A stretch of DNA of 35,564 nucleotides, taken from NCBI GenBank assembly GCA_030620515.1, contig JAUXEM010000014.1:1-35564 (forward strand), given 5' to 3'. Shown piece after piece: positions 33,905-35,564 of the stretch. A program made the translations under genes and the position numbers. Position 1 is the stretch's first letter. Each line of letters begins with the position of its first letter. This DNA is from Salinivirgaceae bacterium (GTDB lineage: Bacteria; Bacteroidota; Bacteroidia; Bacteroidales; SZUA-534). The notes below the pieces were generated by a model. The model did not search any database. It saw nothing but the letters and a program-made list of their open reading frames with translations, and was not told where the DNA came from.

Positions 33905-34642
33905 TTAGTGCTCATGCCCGCAAGGCTTCGTCTCTTCTTTTGCTGAATCACAAGGTGCAGCTTTTTCTTTACCACCACAAGGTTTAGCTTCAGCACTATG
34001 ATCGTGACCTTCATGATTCTGGTCGTGTTCAACTTTAGCTTCCTTTTTACCCTTACAACAACCAGCTTCTTTTTTAGCACAATCTTTTTTTGAACATTCG
34101 TCGTACTTTACAACTTCTAAATAATAAGTAGATAAGTATCCTTTTTCACTAGCCTCAATTTCGGCTTTCCACCTAGCAATTTTCTCTAAAGAAGCATGAT
34201 GATCAACACCTTCTTTAAGCTCCACATCTGCTTCTTCTTTGTTCTCTTTCATTGCTTCATGAATACTCTTTTCGTACTCATCAACTTCAGCTAAATCCAT
34301 TTTAGATTCGCCAACAATTCCTGTTAAGCAAACTGCACTACCTTCAAGCTCAGCATTAAAATTACCCATAGTTTCACCAGCCTCACCATGAATAGATTTT
34401 GACGGACAAGATGAAAATATTTTTACTCGTTTACCACCATGCTTACATACGTGATCAACAGTACCTTGAACCGTAAGTTCTTTACCAATAAAATCGGCAG
34501 CAACTACCAAAAATGAATCTACTGAAATATAATCACACTCTTCAATAGCCTTATTCTGACTATCTTCATTCGTAGTTTTTGTATTAGTACTACATGCTAC
34601 AAAAATGGCAGCAACAAAAAACATTAACATTATTTTTTTCAT
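33905..34642 (-). CDS. Lipoprotein with OB-like core and His/Cys-rich C-terminal tail
   Basis: A 245-residue lipoprotein: signal with FVAC (Cys17). The middle part (about 40-115) reads like a small OB-type fold (LTVQGTVDHVCKHGGKRVKI), with C66 and H68 in HVCKHGG and a further Cys (C78). A helical, Glu/Lys-rich region follows (about 115-180). The C-terminal tail of about 65 residues contains 7 Cys and 6 His, with CxxKKDC, GCCKG, HDQNHEGHDH, and three PCG/PCD-type units. This composition points to binding of Cu, Zn, Ni or similar metals. The family is not identified. It sits with a PepSY-TM gene and a MATE gene on the same strand, but has its own terminator. A metal storage or handling role is inference. 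Confidence 0.8.
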   Translation of the reverse strand: MKKIMLMFFVAAIFVACSTNTKTTNEDSQNKAIEECDYISVDSFLVVAADFIGKELTVQGTVDHVCKHGGKRVKIFSSCPSKSIHGEAGETMGNFNAELEGSAVCLTGIVGESKMDLAEVDEYEKSIHEAMKENKEEADVELKEGVDHHASLEKIARWKAEIEASEKGYLSTYYLEVVKYDECSKKDCAKKEAGCCKGKKEAKVEHDQNHEGHDHSAEAKPCGGKEKAAPCDSAKEETKPCGHEH

Positions 34643-34719
34643 AATTATTTATTTCTATTATTAAGAGTTTACATAAATACTAAAAATCATTAATTTTCAC
34701 AAGTATATTCAGTCGTTTA

Positions 34720-35337
34720 TTATTTGCCATGGTAGGGCATTCTATTCAACAACGACCTACCTAAAGTTATTTCGTCGGTATACTCTAATTCATCGCCAAT
34801 AGAAATTCCACGTGCCAGAGTTGACAAAGGTACCTTATGCTTCTCTAATCTTCTAAAAATATAAAAACTAGTAGTTTCACCTTCCATGGTAGTACTTAAT
34901 GCTAAAATAACCTCAGCCACCACATTATTTACCACCCTATCTTCCAATGAATCAACATTTAAGTCTCTTGGGCCAATTCCATCCATTGGCGAAATCCTAC
35001 CACCTAAAATATGATATAAACCTTTGTATTGACTTGTTGACTCTATTGCTATTAATTCCTTAATTGACTCCACTACACAAATAAGTGATTCGTCACGCAC
35101 ATTTGAACTGCAAATACTACATAACTCTTCTTCTGTTATATTATTACATTTCACACAAAGCTTTACTTCTTCTTTCATCTGTATTAAAGCATTGGCAAAA
35201 GATAAAGCATCTTCAGTTGGTTGATTCAACATATGCAAAACTAAACGCAAAGCTGTTTTTTTTCCAATTCCTGGTAATTTTGAAAACTCGTTTACCGCAT
35301 TTTCAAGTAATCGCGATGGCAATTGACTAATATCCAT
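34720..35337 (-). CDS. recR: Recombination protein RecR
   Basis: A 205-residue RecR, standard length. RecR works with RecF and RecO to load RecA on gapped DNA. The N-terminal helix-hairpin-helix is [13 protein letters not shown]. The zinc finger is [16 protein letters not shown]. The Toprim domain follows with [16 protein letters not shown] and the [12 protein letters not shown] motif. The longest frame starts at TTG 35361, inside a -7 box; ATG 35337 ([15 protein letters not shown]) matches homologues. It is divergent from the symporter gene. Confidence 0.96.
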   Translation of the reverse strand: MDISQLPSRLLENAVNEFSKLPGIGKKTALRLVLHMLNQPTEDALSFANALIQMKEEVKLCVKCNNITEEELCSICSSNVRDESLICVVESIKELIAIESTSQYKGLYHILGGRISPMDGIGPRDLNVDSLEDRVVNNVVAEVILALSTTMEGETTSFYIFRRLEKHKVPLSTLARGISIGDELEYTDEITLGRSLLNRMPYHGK

Positions 35338-35358
35338 ACTATAAATTATAACTGGGCT

Positions 35359-35366
35359 CAAATGTA
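35359..35366 (-). promoter_or_regulatory. -7 box of recR
   Basis: CAAATGTA on the + strand gives TACATTTG on the - strand, a perfect TAnnTTTG about 20 bases before the recR ATG. No clear -33 TTG. Confidence 0.5.
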
Positions 35367-35410
35367 AGCACTTCTTTTATTGTGTACTATTTTTTTTGAT
35401 GCTTTTCGTG

Positions 35411-35418
35411 TAGATTTG
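35411..35418 (+). promoter_or_regulatory. -7 box of the symporter gene
   Basis: TAGATTTG, a perfect TAnnTTTG, 20 bases before the ATG at 35439. The nearest upstream TTTG is only 12 bases away, so the -33 element is not clear. Confidence 0.5.
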
Positions 35419-35438
35419 CAACTTACAAATTCAAAGCT

Positions 35439-35564
35439 ATGACACCAACTTTAATTATTACTATACTAGTTTCCTATTTTATATTGCTTTTTACTATTTC
35501 ATACTTCACAAGTCGAAACACAAATAACCAAACTTTTTTTGTTGGTGACCGAAAATCGCCTTGG
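35439..35564 (+). CDS. Sodium:solute symporter family protein (N-terminal part)
   Basis: The first 42 codons of a gene that leaves the window. The peptide starts MTPTLIITILVSYFILLFTI, the first membrane helix, followed by SYFTSRNTNNQTFFVGDRKSPW. This matches the N-terminus of SSS-family symporters in Bacteroidota (helix 1, then the FFxGxRxSPW loop). These couple uptake of a solute to Na+; the substrate cannot be judged from this part. It has its own promoter, divergent from recR. Confidence 0.82.
   Translation, partial: MTPTLIITILVSYFILLFTISYFTSRNTNNQTFFVGDRKSPW

Noticed and set aside
1-35564. CRISPR, tRNA, rRNA, prophage or transposase genes
   Set aside because: I looked for regular direct repeats, TΨC-like GTTCGAATCC sequences, and integrase or transposase proteins on both strands and found none.

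Overview
The window is a piece of a Bacteroidota chromosome, most likely from a marine or anaerobic Bacteroidales/Marinilabiliales-type organism. The evidence is low GC, AT-rich spacers, promoters of the TAnnTTTG (-7) type, an Rnf complex in the order rseC-rnfBCDGEA, a Bacteroidota-type RNA polymerase omega subunit between bamD and coaBC, and periplasmic parvulin-type folding factors in a guaB-linked operon. It is mostly core genome. I see no phage, insertion sequence, CRISPR array, rRNA or tRNA gene.

Layout. 1-622 (+): the end of a cobalamin adenosyltransferase gene and a small DUF2795 gene with a terminator. 864-9361 (-): guaB, a two-parvulin PPIase, a SurA-like lipoprotein, a SurA-like PPIase, a MoxR ATPase and an OstA/LptA-like protein. 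This run joins GMP synthesis to an outer-membrane biogenesis set. 9931-12036 (+): recG. 12289-17860 (+): rseC and the six Rnf subunits, a membrane ferredoxin:NAD+ oxidoreductase that couples electron flow to ion pumping, ending in a strong terminator. 17861-18853: almost 1 kb of non-coding, hairpin-rich sequence with repeat remnants. 18854-20959 (-): a PgpH-type HD phosphodiesterase. 21234-22450 (+): an NlpC/P60 peptidase and a Nudix hydrolase. 22517-23785 (-): an alpha-oxoamine synthase (serine palmitoyltransferase-like). 24253-30359 (+): bamD, rpoZ, coaBC, a DUF4835 protein, recN, fabI. 30420-31190 (-): a seven-helix membrane protein of unknown function. 31191-31922: repeat-bearing spacer. 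31923-34642 (-): a MATE transporter, a PepSY-type membrane protein and a lipoprotein with a His/Cys-rich tail. 34720-35337 (-): recR. 35439-end (+): the start of a sodium:solute symporter.

The most noteworthy signals are these. Four of six rnf genes carry textbook Shine-Dalgarno sequences, while I see none at the other genes. A structured, decayed-looking non-coding element lies downstream of rnfA. Palindromic or repeated intergenic elements recur across the window. CoaBC lacks the canonical Asn and Cys in its decarboxylase half. A cell-envelope lipoprotein has a probable metal-binding tail. Several gene starts must be moved because a -7 promoter box overlaps or lies inside the longest ORF. 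I did not find a clear multi-gene system that I would call wholly new.
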